The position numbers and the translations under genes are program-made. A stretch of DNA of 64,000 bases from DATFVJ01 sp963712955 (lineage in GTDB: Bacteria > Actinomycetota > Actinomycetes > Streptosporangiales > Streptosporangiaceae), in the NCBI GenBank assembly GCA_963712955.1, contig CAVQKF010000009.1, forward strand, positions 1 to 64,000, written 5' to 3'. The notes beneath the pieces were generated by a model. That model saw only the letters and a program-made list of their open reading frames with translations. It was not told where the DNA came from and did not search any database. Below, in pieces: positions 49,605-58,808 of this stretch (the first letter of the stretch is position 1; each line of letters starts with the position of its first letter).

Positions 49605-51208
49605 CCCAACCCGGTACCCGCGCCCGGCGCCTGGCGGCGCCGCTGGCTCGCGACGTGGTGCGGCAGCTCGCCGTCGAGCACGGCGGCTGCATCCGCCCCA
49701 TTCAGCTCCGCCGCAGCAACCTGGATACCGGCCGCGCCGAACCGGTCCTCATCCCCTGCGGCCACACCCTCGCCGCCGTCTGCCCCTCCTGCGCCGAACG
49801 GGCCAAAACGCTGCGGGCGGCCCAGTGCCGCGAGGGCTGGCACCTCGACCACGAACCCGCCATCCAGCCGGACGAGCCCGATGACCTGCAACGCCACTGG
49901 GTCGAATGGCGCGCGGCGGCCCAAGCCGTCCGCGACCGCGACCAGGCGGCCGGACACGACACCACCGAGGTCGACCAGCTCGCCGCCGAACTGGACGAGG
50001 AGATCACCAAGACCGGGCTGCGCGGCAATGTCCTGCCCGCCCGGCCCGCGCGCCGCCAGCGCTCGACCCGGCGCCGCGACGACACCCCCGACCTGCCCCG
50101 CCGCAAGATCGCCGCGCGGACGATCGGCAAGACCTACACCGCACCGGACGGCAAGACGTTCCGCCCGTCCCTGTTCGTCACATTGACCTGCCCTAGCTAC
50201 GGGAAGGTCGCCAGCGACGGCACCCCGGCCGATCCGGACCGTTACGACTACACCCGGGCCGCGCGGGACGCGCTGCACTTCGCCGCGCTGTTCGACCGGT
50301 TCATCCAGAACCTGCGCCGCTTCCTCGGCCACGACCTCCAATACTTCGCCGCCGTCGAACCCCAGAAACGACTCGCCCCGCACATCCACATCGCCCTACG
50401 CGGCACCATCTCCCGCACCGAGCTACGCCAGGTGCTCGCCGCCACCTACCACCACGTGTGGTGGCCACCCACCGCCACCGTGAAATTCGGCGGAACTGAC
50501 CTGCCCATCTGGGACGAGCACACCGCCACCTACCTCGACCCCGCAACCGGGGCGGTCCTCCCCACCTGGGACGAAGCGGTCGACGCCATCGGAGCCGACG
50601 ACCAGCCGCAACACGTCGCCCGGTTCGGCACGCGGTTCGACGCCCAGGGCGTGCTCGCCGGATCACGCGACTCGGCCCGCTGCATCGGCTACCTCACCAA
50701 ATACCTGACCAAACACGTCGCCGACTGCCACACCGCTCAGACCATCGCACAGCACGCGCATGCGAACCGCCTGGCCGCCGCGCTCAGATACGAGCCCTGC
50801 TCGCCGACGTGTGCGAACTGGCTGCGCTACGGCGTCCAGCCCAGAAACCCGCGCCCCGGGCTGCGGCCCGGCCACTGCAAAGGCAAGGCCCACCGCCGCG
50901 AGCACCTCGGCTACGCCGGGCGCCGGGTGCTGGTCTCCCGCAAATGGTCCGGCAAGACCCTCGCCGGCCACCGCGCCGACCGCAAGCACTGGCTCCTGAC
51001 CTCCCTCGGCATTTCGGCAACCGACCCGGCCCGGTACGCGTGGGAACCCGTCGCCCCCGGCGACCCCGACCACATGTCCCACGCGCAACGACTCCTGCAC
51101 ATCGTCGCCGACCGCGTCGCCTGGACACAGGCGCTCGACCAGGCCCGCCGCAAAGCCGCGGGCCTACCGCCACCCCCAGATCTCCCGGCAAGCGGGAGGG
51201 CCGCATGA
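49601..51208 (+). CDS. repSA: RepSA-like rolling-circle replication initiator
   Basis: 535 residues. An N-terminal Cys-rich motif (PCGHTLAAVCPSCAERAKTL) is typical of AICE Rep proteins. The HUH nuclease part contains LFVTLTCPSYGKV (motif 1), EPQKRLAPHIHIALRG with the His-x-His metal site (motif 2), and CIGYLTKYLTKHV (motif 3 neighbourhood with Tyr). It nicks the double-strand origin of the excised circle so it can replicate by rolling circle. The ATG overlaps the zinc-ribbon gene stop; its own TGA overlaps the xis ATG (51205-51208). Confidence 0.85.
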   Translation: MTQPGTRARRLAAPLARDVVRQLAVEHGGCIRPIQLRRSNLDTGRAEPVLIPCGHTLAAVCPSCAERAKTLRAAQCREGWHLDHEPAIQPDEPDDLQRHWVEWRAAAQAVRDRDQAAGHDTTEVDQLAAELDEEITKTGLRGNVLPARPARRQRSTRRRDDTPDLPRRKIAARTIGKTYTAPDGKTFRPSLFVTLTCPSYGKVASDGTPADPDRYDYTRAARDALHFAALFDRFIQNLRRFLGHDLQYFAAVEPQKRLAPHIHIALRGTISRTELRQVLAATYHHVWWPPTATVKFGGTDLPIWDEHTATYLDPATGAVLPTWDEAVDAIGADDQPQHVARFGTRFDAQGVLAGSRDSARCIGYLTKYLTKHVADCHTAQTIAQHAHANRLAAALRYEPCSPTCANWLRYGVQPRNPRPGLRPGHCKGKAHRREHLGYAGRRVLVSRKWSGKTLAGHRADRKHWLLTSLGISATDPARYAWEPVAPGDPDHMSHAQRLLHIVADRVAWTQALDQARRKAAGLPPPPDLPASGRAA

Positions 51209-51426
51209 CCAGGAAAGAGCGATATGCGTCGGACCGGCCGGGGGACGAGTTGATGACCGTGGCGCAGATGTGCGCGGCGCTCGGGGGAGTGTCCCGCCGC
51301 ACGTTCTACCGGTGGCGGTAACTCGGCGTCGGGCCGAAGTGCCTGAGGATTCCCAACGGGGAGCTTCGGGTTTGGCAGAGCGATTTTACGGAATGGCTGG
51401 AAAGCCTCCGTGAGGGAGCGGCATGA
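51205..51426 (+). pseudogene. xis: excisionase (Xis), interrupted by a nonsense codon
   Basis: MTRKERYASDRPGDELMTVA, AQMCAALGGVSRRTFYRWR, then TAA at 51319-51321, then in the same frame LGVGPKCLRIPNGELRVWQS and DFTEWLESLREGAA ending at TGA 51424-51426. The full 73-residue reading is a MerR/AlpA-type winged-helix excisionase. The normal residue at the stop is Glu or Ala (RWRELG/RWRALG); GAA to TAA is one base. The truncated 38-residue product lacks the recognition wing, so directed excision is probably lost. The int ATG overlaps the final TGA. Confidence 0.85.
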
Positions 51427-52787
51427 AATCGCATCGTGTGCGGTTCTGGGAGATCCGGTCGAACAAGACCGCGAAAGGCGCGTCATACACGGTCCGGTGG
51501 ACGGTCGCGGGCCGGGAGAAGTCGGCCACGTTCGCCAGGAAAGCGCAGGCGGAACGGCACCGGTCCAAGCTCATGCAGGCCGCCGACAAGGGCGAGGCAT
51601 TCGACCTTGACACCGGCCTGCCCGGCTCGATGGCGCACGAGGCGTCCTCGGTGACCTGGTACGAGCACGCGTGCGCGTTCGGGGATGCTCGCTGGCCGAA
51701 GGTGGCGCCCAAAGGCCGGATCTCCTTGGTCGAAGGGCTCATGGCGGTGACACCGGTCCTCGTGACGAGTACACGCGGTGCCCCAGACGCCGAGGTTCTT
51801 CGCCAGGCGATGCGCAAATGGGCCTTCAACCCGCAACACCGGGACGCGGCCAAGCCAGCGGAAGTGGAAACGGCGCTGCGGTGGCTCGCCAAATCGTCGG
51901 TGCCGGTGTCGGCGCTGAGCGAAACAAGTTACATCGGCAGAGCGCTCGACGCGTGCGGGCGAAAGCTCGACGGCACCGCGGCGGCACCGGAGTATTACCG
52001 GCGACGACGGCGCACCTTCTATGCGGCACTGAAATACGCGGTGCGCGAGAAGCATCTTTCGGCAAATCCGCTCGACGGCGCCGACGATCCTGAATGGAAG
52101 GCGCCGGAAGTGGCCGACGCCGTGGACCGGCGCCGGGTCGCCAATCCGGCTCAGATGCGGGCACTGCTGGAGGCCATCAAAGCGACCGGCCGCACCCAAG
52201 GGCCGCGCCTGGTCGCGCTGTACGGATGCATGTACTACGGGATGTTGCGCCCGTCCGAGGCAGTGTCGCTGTGCGTAGACGAGTGCCACCTGCCCGGCGA
52301 AGGCTGGGGCCTGCTGGAGTTCAGCGAAATACGGTCGGCGGCTGGGCGCGAGTGGACCGACGACGGCGAGGTCCACGAGACACGCAAGCCCAAGGGTGGG
52401 CCACGCAACGCGATACGGAAGGTGCCGATCCCACCCGAGCTGGTCCGGTTGCTGCGAGAGCACATCGAGGACCACGGCACCGGGCCGGACGGGCGGCTGT
52501 TCTGCACCTACCGGGGCGGCATCTACCTGCCATCGACGTTATGGCAGGTGCTGCAAAAGGCACGCACGAAGGCTCTCACACCGGCGCAGGTCGCTTCGCC
52601 GCTGGCGCGCAAGCCGTACGACTTCCGGCACGCGGGAGTGTCCTGGCGACTCAACGCCGGAACACCGGCCACACTCGTCGCCGAGTGGGCCGGGCACACG
52701 GTCGAGGTCTTGTACCGCATCTACGCGCACTGCCTGGACGGCGACGACGAGCGGTGGTTCGCCCGGATGGAGCAGGCCCTTGGCTAG
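51423..52787 (+). CDS. int: tyrosine integrase of the AICE
   Basis: 454 residues. N-terminal arm-binding and core-binding parts (TVRWTVAGREKSATFARKAQ; RTFYAALKYAVREKHLSANP), then the catalytic domain from about 235: Arg in YYGMLRPSEAVSLCV, the Lys-containing beta hairpin KPKGGPRNAIRKVP, His-x-x-Arg in DFRHAGVSWRLNAG, His in VAEWAGHTVEVLY, and nucleophile Tyr in YRIYAHCL. All catalytic residues are present. It inserts the element into the 3' end of tRNA-Arg, 198 bases downstream. The start overlaps the xis stop. Confidence 0.92.
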   Translation: MKSHRVRFWEIRSNKTAKGASYTVRWTVAGREKSATFARKAQAERHRSKLMQAADKGEAFDLDTGLPGSMAHEASSVTWYEHACAFGDARWPKVAPKGRISLVEGLMAVTPVLVTSTRGAPDAEVLRQAMRKWAFNPQHRDAAKPAEVETALRWLAKSSVPVSALSETSYIGRALDACGRKLDGTAAAPEYYRRRRRTFYAALKYAVREKHLSANPLDGADDPEWKAPEVADAVDRRRVANPAQMRALLEAIKATGRTQGPRLVALYGCMYYGMLRPSEAVSLCVDECHLPGEGWGLLEFSEIRSAAGREWTDDGEVHETRKPKGGPRNAIRKVPIPPELVRLLREHIEDHGTGPDGRLFCTYRGGIYLPSTLWQVLQKARTKALTPAQVASPLARKPYDFRHAGVSWRLNAGTPATLVAEWAGHTVEVLYRIYAHCLDGDDERWFARMEQALG

Positions 52788-52984
52788 CCAGACGAGGCCT
52801 CGGATCAGATTCCGGGGCTCTCTCATTTCACGCACTGAGCTGGGCCGATGCGCCCGGAACCATTCCGCGTATATTCCGGGAACCGCGACTCAGGACGGCA
52901 TCCGGCGGCGCATGGCTGCACATGATCGAAGTGGCGCGGACCGCGAAAGCACTGGTCAGCCCGCTACGGGCTGCTCAACTTGGG

Positions 52985-53056
52985 TGCCCCCGACAGGATT
53001 CGAACCTGCGCTCACGGCTCCGGAGGCCGTTGCTCTCTCCCCTGAGCTACGGGGGC
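52985..53056 (-). tRNA. tRNA-Arg (anticodon CCG)
   Basis: 72 bases forming a full cloverleaf on the minus strand: acceptor GCCCCCG/CGGGGGC, D arm GCTC...GAGC, anticodon stem ACGGC/GCCGT with loop CTCCGGA (anticodon CCG at 53021-53023, reads CGG), and T arm with TTCGAAT. CCA is not encoded (CCCA follows the discriminator A). Its 3' end faces the AICE integrase gene, so it is the attachment site and has been kept intact. Confidence 0.93.
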
Positions 53057-53150
53057 CCGGGGACGCAGCAAGGTTACCAGCCACGCGACTCGCATGGACA
53101 GGTGGCGGATCACGCACCGGAGCAGTCCCGGAGGCGCTAGCCTCGCGCCC

Positions 53151-53549
53151 GTGAGCGAGGAACTTGGGTGTGTCCTCGTCGTGGACGACGACGAGGTGAT
53201 CAGGCAGCTTATCGCCGTCAACCTCACGCTCGAGGGATTCGACGTGGCGACGGCGGTAGACGGGCAGGACTGCCTGGACAAGGTAACCGTGATCAAGCCA
53301 GATGTGATCACGCTGGACGTGATGATGCCTCGCCTTGACGGCTGGGCAACCGCGGAACACCTGCGTGGCGATCCGCTGACCAGCCAGATCAAGCTGGTAC
53401 TGATCACCGCGCGGGCCCAGGAGGATGACAGGAGACGCGGCATGGGGATCGGCGTGGACGCCTATCTAACCAAGCCGTTCGACCCAGGCGAGATGATCCG
53501 CATCGTGCGCGAGCTGGCATCGCCCCTACACCCAATGCCTGGTAGTTAA
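53151..53549 (+). CDS. single-domain response regulator
   Basis: 132 residues, a CheY-type receiver alone: acidic pair in CVLVVDDDEVIRQLI, phospho-Asp in DVITLDVMMPRLDGW, Thr in KLVLITARAQEDD, and Lys in AYLTKPFDPGEM. No output domain, so it signals by protein contact. GTG 53151 is the start. Genes of this kind commonly sit between tRNA-Arg and lysA in actinomycetes, so it marks the chromosomal side of the AICE insertion. Confidence 0.85.
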   Translation: MSEELGCVLVVDDDEVIRQLIAVNLTLEGFDVATAVDGQDCLDKVTVIKPDVITLDVMMPRLDGWATAEHLRGDPLTSQIKLVLITARAQEDDRRRGMGIGVDAYLTKPFDPGEMIRIVRELASPLHPMPGS

Positions 53550-53579
53550 GGGCCGGGCGTGGCGATCGAGCACTGGTCT

Positions 53580-54060
53580 CGGCGTGTCGCGGATGAGGCG
53601 TGGCCTCGGGGCCCATGACCGTGATAGTCAGGGCGGTCACCGGGGTGCTGCGTTCTGGCCGATCGGGGTCTTTCTTGTGCGAGACAGCGGGGATTTGACC
53701 TTGCGGACGCCGACCCGCGGGCGGCGGGGCGGGAGCAGGTCGTCCAGGACGGCGCGGCCGATGCGGCCGATGCGGCCGGTGAGGCCGGCGTCGCTGGTGA
53801 CCACCTTGGCGGCGCCGGTCAGCGTGTCCCTGGCGCTCTGCAGCGCGATGGCGAAAGCTGGCCCGGTCGGGGTCGGTGCCGGGGTCCGATTCCACGGCGG
53901 TCACCATGGCCCTGCGCAGCGCCTGGTAGAGGGCCAGCAGCGCCCAGATCTCCTGCTCCAGGTCGGCCGGGGTCGCCCGAGCGCAGCAACCCGGCCGGTC
54001 AGGAGGGTCTGCCGCAGCGTCAGGTGTGCGACCTCGTGTTCTCACCGCTCGTGATAAAGG
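53580..54060 (-). pseudogene. IS4-family transposase, C-terminal fragment
   Basis: Reads LEQEIWALLALYQALRRAMV, ESDPGTDPDRASF, in a second frame LQSARDTLTGAAKVVTSDAG, then SHKKDPDRPERSTPVTALTI. This is the end of actinobacterial IS4 transposases (the Glu motif lies in LEQEIWALLALYQALR). It is split by frame changes near 53870 and 53740. The N-terminal part is at 54138-54390; the catalytic middle is missing. Confidence 0.65.
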
Positions 54061-54112
54061 CGGATCAGCGCCGGGGCCTGGTAGCGGCGGTGATCAAACA
54101 GGGTTGGGGCCG

Positions 54113-54144
54113 CTGGTAACACCCGGTGTACCGAGTGTTACCAG
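54113..54144. repeat. hairpin between the two IS4 fragments
   Basis: CTGGTAACAC (54113-54122) and GTGTTACCAG (54135-54144) are perfect inverse complements around 12 bases. It marks the deletion joint of the IS4 gene, so it may have been an IS end or a deletion hotspot. Confidence 0.6.
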
Positions 54145-54390
54145 TGGCATACGTAACGTAACGTGACGTGCGCTTCGATGATCAACCCAGGCCCCGGGAA
54201 CAGCGCTAGCGCCAAACACGAAATACACGCGGCCCGCGACGGCAGGTCACGCAGCCGCTGCTCCCGCGCCCGCGTCTCCTCCAGCACCGCGTCGTCGAGT
54301 TCGAAGGGCACCTGCCAGGTCAGCTCGCCCAGATGGGCGGGGGCGAAACACCCCCGCCACCGTGATCGTCTTGGTGATGGTCGTGACGGC
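54138..54390 (-). pseudogene. IS4-family transposase, N-terminal fragment
   Basis: Reads FAPAHLGELTWQVPFELDDA, VLEETRAREQRLRDLPSRAA, then LALALFPG. This is the IS4 N-terminal domain (HLGELTxxVPFELVDxVLEET...RRLRxLPSRVxxY). It ends before the DDE domain. It follows the HNH end of a group II intron reverse transcriptase on the same strand. Confidence 0.6.
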
Positions 54391-54394
54391 AGCC

Positions 54395-55172
54395 GGGACA
54401 CCGGTAGGCCGCTGGCGTGGCAGGGGGTGAAGCAGACCACGAGGGTCTTGCTGCGCATCTGGGTCATGAGGTGCGCCCACGCAGGCTGTGGCAGCCCCGG
54501 CTTGGCAAGGTCGGCGAGCTTGGCGATCTGGTGGACTTCCACCGGGGCGCGTTGCTCGCACCACTCGCACCGCCCGCCTGGAGCCGGGTGATGAGCTCTT
54601 TGCGGGTTTTCCGCGCTTGAGGTGCGGGCGCACTTGGCCTTGATCGCCGCCCGTGGTACGCGCAGCCGGATGCCCGCCGTTGGCTTTCGGGCGGTCCCGG
54701 CTGTGCTGGACGGTTATCTCATAGCCGAGGAAAGCTCGCCGCCTGGGTGCGGGCGTGCGTGATCAGGGTCTTTTCCTCGTTCATTTCCAGCTTGAGGTCG
54801 TCACGCAGGAACTGGGCGGCGGGTTTTGATCTGCTCGGCTTCGGCATTGGGTCCAGTGAGCCCGAGGAAGTGGTCGTCGGCGTAGCGGCAGTAGCGGAGC
54901 CGCCGGAAGCCGGGATCGTGAGGACCCGGCTGGGCAGGCTGCGCTGCCGCTTACGCAGCTCGCGCGCTGCGGCGCGGTCGCCACGCTTGCGGGCGCTGCC
55001 GATCCGATCGGTCACCCTGCGATATTCGGGGTTGTAAGCCCGGCGCTCGCCTCGGGTGTATTCCGGTACGAGAACTGTTTCGACAAACGTGTCCAGCCGG
55101 TCCAGGTAAATATTGGGAAGGACGGGTGAGACCACCCCGCACCTTGGGGTGCGCCGCTGAGCGTGTCGTTCC
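54395..55172 (-). pseudogene. group II intron reverse transcriptase, 3' part
   Basis: From the IS boundary: WNDTLSGAPQGAG and VVSPVL-type residues in shifted frames, then NIYLDRLDTFVETVLVPEYT, RRAYNPEYRRVTDRIGSARK, FLRDDLKLEMNEEKTLITHA (reverse-transcriptase fingers and palm), and after an internal deletion at about 54610 an HNH end: CEWCEQRAPVEVHQIAKLAD and MRSKTLVVC. The FADD catalytic segment is damaged (YRRLRYCRYADDHLLG is out of frame around 54890). The 5' part lies beyond the IS at 56887-56980. Confidence 0.75.
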
Positions 55173-55178
55173 ACACCA
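55173..55178 (+). repeat. 6-bp target duplication (left)
   Basis: ACACCA immediately left of the IS end; the same six bases follow the right end at 56881-56886. Confidence 0.8.
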
Positions 55179-56880
55179 CTCGTGTTTCCGAGTTTCGTCC
55201 CGGCAAGTGGGTGAAAGGCGTCCTTGATCGCCTGGGTGGGCAGGCCGCGGCGTGGCAGGCCTGCGGACGCCCGGCGGATGGCTCTGCGTAGCCGATCGTC
55301 GCGGATGGCGATATTTGATCACGATCCGGTAGCCGGAGGGCGTGCCGGCGGGACAGCAGTAAGGAAGCCCCATAGGACAGGTGACTGGTCTTGATCATCT
55401 GACGCTGTGAGGCTTCCTTGGCTGGCCAGTCTGCCATCTCGTGCTGCTTCCCGTCCGGCGCTGGCGGTACCCGGGCGCGGGAGGACGGCTGTCCCGGTGG
55501 TGAAAGGCCCGATGATGGCCCGCCCGCCAGTGCCGGTGACCGGGCGGAGGGACCCGCCCGGGTTCCCGGCCCGGGCCTGCCGGTGCCCGTGACCTGGCGG
55601 GCCCTGCTGGATGAGCTGGCGCCGGTGTTCAAGCGGCGTTCCACCCATGCGCTGTTCGTGGCGCTGGCGTGCGGGATGATCCTGGCCAGCCGCCGCACCG
55701 TGGTAGCCGTCGCCGCGGCGGCCGGGATCGCCGGGCAGTTCCGGCGGGCGTGCTGGTTCTTCTCCTGCGCAGTGTGGGATGCGGACGACCTCGGGGCGGC
55801 GGTGGCCCGCCTGATCGTCAGGTACCTGCTGCCCGGAGGCGAGCCGGTCACCGTGGCCATCGACGGGACGTTCTTCAAACGCTGGGGCCGCAAGGTGGCG
55901 CAGGCCCGGTGGGCTTACGACGGGTCCGCCCAGGGCGGGAAGAAGATCGCGTTCGGGAACACGTGGGTGATCGCCGCGATCGTGGTCCGGCTGCCGGTGT
56001 GCTCGTCACCGGTGGCGCTGCCGGTGCTGTTCCGGCTCTGGCGCGGCAAGGGCACCGCCTCGCAGGTGGACCTGGCCGCCCAGATGCTCACCACGCTGAC
56101 CGGCGCGTTCCCCGGCCGGATCATCCACGGGGCAGGCGACGCCGCGTTCCACGGCACGCCATTGATCTGCGAGAACAGCACGTGGACCACCCGGCTGCCG
56201 GCCAACGCGGTGCTCTTCGGCCCCGCACCCGCCAGGACCGGCAAGCGCGGCCGGCCGCGTAAGAAAGGCACCCGGCCCGGCACCCCAGCCCAGATCGCCG
56301 GCGGCGCCCACTGGCAGACCGTTACCGTGAACATCTACGGCCAGGCCCGCACAGTGCAGGCCGCGGTGACCGGGGCGCTATGGCATGGCAGTTTCAAAGA
56401 CGCCCCCGGCCAGGCCGTGCTCGTCCGGGAACCCGGTTCCAGCAAGCCCTATGACCTCGCCTTGTTCACCCTCGACGTAGCCGCCACCGCCGCCACCGTC
56501 GTCGAACGGTACTCCTGGCGGTGGCCCATCGAGCCGTCCAACGCCACAGGAAAGCAGATTCTGGGCGTCGGAGACGCATGCAACCGGCTGGAGGCCGCTG
56601 TCGAGCGCACCGTCCCGTTCGGGTTCCTCGTCCAGTCACTGCTGATCTGCTGGTACGTCCGATCCGGCTACGACCCCGCCGACATCGGCCGCCGCCGCCT
56701 GCTCTGCCCGTGGTACCGCACCAAGCACGAACCCTCCGCCGCCGACATGCTGGCGAAGCTCCGGCGCGAGTTCCTCAAGGCCCGATTTTCCGCCATCCGA
56801 CCAGGCCACAGCCCACATGATCAAATCGAGGACTACGCCTGGACCTGCGACATCCCCGCCGCATAACCCGGAAACACGAG
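55179..56880 (+). mobile_element. complete insertion sequence (IS701-like), 1,702 bp
   Basis: Terminal inverted repeats CTCGT GTTTCCGAGTT (left) and the complement of CGGAAACACGAG with AACC before it (right): 16 bases with one mismatch. It is flanked by ACACCA direct repeats. Joining the flanks restores QAGYLEDMVWNDTLSGAPQG, a continuous group II reverse-transcriptase reading. It carries one transposase gene. Confidence 0.85.
55418..56866 (+). CDS. DDE transposase (IS701-like)
   Basis: 482 residues from the TTG at 55418; GTG codons at 55583 or 55589 give a more usual start (VPVTWRALLDELAPVFKRRS). Catalytic landmarks: GEPVTVAIDGTFFKRWGRKV with the first Asp, FPGRIIHGAGDAAFHGTPLI with the second Asp, and ERYSWRWPIEPSNATGKQIL with the Glu, followed by TVPFGFLVQSLLICWYVRSG. 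This is a DDE_5-type endonuclease as in IS701 and related actinobacterial elements. The frame is intact and ends 14 bases inside the right terminal repeat, so the element may be active. Confidence 0.85.
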   Translation: MAGQSAISCCFPSGAGGTRAREDGCPGGERPDDGPPASAGDRAEGPARVPGPGLPVPVTWRALLDELAPVFKRRSTHALFVALACGMILASRRTVVAVAAAAGIAGQFRRACWFFSCAVWDADDLGAAVARLIVRYLLPGGEPVTVAIDGTFFKRWGRKVAQARWAYDGSAQGGKKIAFGNTWVIAAIVVRLPVCSSPVALPVLFRLWRGKGTASQVDLAAQMLTTLTGAFPGRIIHGAGDAAFHGTPLICENSTWTTRLPANAVLFGPAPARTGKRGRPRKKGTRPGTPAQIAGGAHWQTVTVNIYGQARTVQAAVTGALWHGSFKDAPGQAVLVREPGSSKPYDLALFTLDVAATAATVVERYSWRWPIEPSNATGKQILGVGDACNRLEAAVERTVPFGFLVQSLLICWYVRSGYDPADIGRRRLLCPWYRTKHEPSAADMLAKLRREFLKARFSAIRPGHSPHDQIEDYAWTCDIPAA

Positions 56881-56886
56881 ACACCA

Positions 56887-56980
56887 TGTCCTCCAGATAT
56901 CCGGCTTGCAGCATCTGTTTGAGCAGCCGGAGGAACCGGTCGGTAGCGGGATGATCTTGGCAGATTCCCGTCTTAGGGGA
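56887..56980 (-). pseudogene. group II intron reverse transcriptase, 5' part
   Basis: Reads DRFLRLLKQMLQAGYLEDM up to the target duplication. It continues directly with WNDTLSGAPQG at 55172 when the IS is removed. Upstream of 56980 the frame no longer matches, so the gene had already lost its N-terminus. Confidence 0.65.
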
Positions 56981-57415
56981 CCCCCGTCAGGTCGATCTAG
57001 GCCACGCCCTTGACAACCGCCCGAAACCCTTAATTCCCCGGCATCGTCCCTGCACCCGCTCGGCAGCGATTGAGGCTCGCAGGCGCAGCCACGCTGACCG
57101 GGCTGGCTCCGCAGACGCATCGCGTGACGCGGCGTGCGCAGTCGTTAAGCATCATCTTGGTAACCCGGCTACGCTGTGCGCTACGCACCTGCCCTGGCCG
57201 TGCGGCGGTCCTGGTTGGCCATCCCAAAGCGGCGCTGCCGCAACGTGCTGTCATGGTTACATGAACGGGCTGCCCTGGCTGCCCGGCGGGGTGAGCCTGG
57301 GTGTGACGCCAGGTGCCTCGAAGATCCCGCCGCGGAGGCTTTACGCCGCGCACGGGGCGCGGCAGGAAACAGCGCGCAGGAAACGGCGCGCAGGAAACCT
57401 GTGAGGGAGCAGAAC
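56981..57415. other. intergenic region before lysA, no gene recognised
   Basis: About 430 bases between the reverse-transcriptase remnant and lysA. No family is recognised on either strand. Near 57360-57395 a short run GCGCAGGAAAC is repeated (57374-57384 and 57388-57398). The lysA promoter must lie here, but no clear consensus was found. Confidence 0.4.
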
Positions 57416-58804
57416 GTGAGCCGCGTCGCCCACCCGGCAGGCCCGCTCCATGCGAGCGTCCTTCCGGCCGAACACCCGCCCGCGCCGCCCGCGGATCTGA
57501 ATCTGCTTGACCCGCGCATCTGGCCGCGTACGGCCGTCCGGCAGTCAGGCGTCCTCACCATCGGCGGCGTCGACGTCCGCCAACTCGCCGCCGAGTACGG
57601 CACGCCGATCTTCGTGGTCGACGAAGAAGACTTCCGTGGCCGCTGCCGCGACTACGGCGAGGCCTTCGGGCCCGGATCGGCCGTCTTCTACGCGGCCAAG
57701 GCGTTCTGCTGCCGCGCGGTGCTTCGCTGGGTGGCCGAGGAGGGCCTCGGCGTGGACGTCTGCACGGGCGGCGAGCTTGCTGTCGCGCTCGCCGCCGGGT
57801 TCCCGCCAGGGCGCATCACGATGCACGGCAACAACAAGCTGGTATCCGAACTCGAGCAGGCGATCGGCGTCGGCGTCGGGCACATCGTCGTGGACTCGTT
57901 CGAGGAGATCGCCAGGCTCGGTTACGTCGCCGCGGGTCACGGCGCGCGGCCCAAGGTCCTTGTGCGCGTCACCACAGGCGTGGAGGCGCATACACACGAG
58001 TTCGTGGCCACCGCGCACGACGATCAGAAGTTCGGGTTCTCGCTGTCCTCAGGAATGGCAGAGGAAGCCGTGCGGCGCGTTCTTGCCTGCCCGGACCTGG
58101 AGTTCGCCGGACTGCACTCGCACATCGGCTCACAGATCTTCGACACGGCGGGCTTCGAGGCGGCCGCGCACCGGGTGATGGGCCTCGCCACCATGATCCG
58201 CGAATCGCTCGGCGTGCCCATCGCAGAACTTGACCTCGGCGGCGGCTACGGGATCGCCTACACCCCCGGGGACGATCCGGCTTCCGTCAAGGAGATCGCG
58301 CAGAATCTTCACGCAATCGTCCTGCGCGAATGCCATTCCGCAGGGCTCGAGCCCCCGCGGCTCACCGTCGAGCCCGGCCGGGCTATCGCCGGCCCCGGCA
58401 CGGTTACGCTGTACGAAGTCGGCACCATTAAAGACGTCGACGGCATGCGGGCCTACGTGAGCATCGACGGCGGTATGAGCGACAACATCCGCACGGCGCT
58501 TTATGACGCCGAGTACACCTGCGTGCTGGCGTCGCGTGAATCCGCGGCGCCGCCGATGTTGTCGCGGCTGGTCGGCAGGCACTGTGAGAGCGGGGACATC
58601 GTGGTCCGCGACCTCTACCTGCCCGCCGACCTCGCTCCGGGCGACCTGGTCGCGGTCGCCGCCACCGGAGCGTACTGCAGGTCGATGTCCAGCAACTACA
58701 ACCACATCCCGCGTCCTGCCGTCGCTGCGGTCCGCGGCGGGACGACCCGGATCATCGTCCGCAGGGAGACTTGCGATGACCTGATGCGGCTGGACGTCGG
58801 GTGA
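57416..58804 (+). CDS. lysA: diaminopimelate decarboxylase
   Basis: 462 residues; PLP-dependent last step of lysine biosynthesis (meso-diaminopimelate to L-lysine). Fold type III barrel: PLP Lys in AVFYAAKAFCC (about residue 100), the HSHIGSQIFDT loop, phosphate-binding LDLGGGYGIAYTPGD, EPGRAIAGPG, and the C-terminal beta domain with DGGMSDNIRTALYDAEYTC and GAYCRSMSSNYNHIPRP with the active-site Tyr at the dimer interface. GTG 57416 is chosen for the GGGAG site 7 bases upstream; GTG 57401 is possible. First gene of the lysA-hom-thrC-thrB row. A tandem repeat separates it from hom. Confidence 0.96.
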   Translation: MSRVAHPAGPLHASVLPAEHPPAPPADLNLLDPRIWPRTAVRQSGVLTIGGVDVRQLAAEYGTPIFVVDEEDFRGRCRDYGEAFGPGSAVFYAAKAFCCRAVLRWVAEEGLGVDVCTGGELAVALAAGFPPGRITMHGNNKLVSELEQAIGVGVGHIVVDSFEEIARLGYVAAGHGARPKVLVRVTTGVEAHTHEFVATAHDDQKFGFSLSSGMAEEAVRRVLACPDLEFAGLHSHIGSQIFDTAGFEAAAHRVMGLATMIRESLGVPIAELDLGGGYGIAYTPGDDPASVKEIAQNLHAIVLRECHSAGLEPPRLTVEPGRAIAGPGTVTLYEVGTIKDVDGMRAYVSIDGGMSDNIRTALYDAEYTCVLASRESAAPPMLSRLVGRHCESGDIVVRDLYLPADLAPGDLVAVAATGAYCRSMSSNYNHIPRPAVAAVRGGTTRIIVRRETCDDLMRLDVG

Positions 58805-58808
58805 GGCG

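Larger units (their letters stand above)
42268..52984. mobile_element. pSAM2-type AICE integrated at tRNA-Arg(CCG)
   Basis: The right end is fixed by the integrase gene next to the 3' end of tRNA-Arg (52985-53056). Contents in order: Nudix, flavoprotein, XRE regulator, four small coupled genes, GntR regulator, Pra-like activator, FtsK-like transfer ATPase, zinc-ribbon protein, RepSA-like initiator, Xis, Int. This is the standard AICE gene set. The left end was not located: no copy of the tRNA 3' sequence was found around 42.0-42.3 kb. Start given here is the first element gene. Confidence 0.8.
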
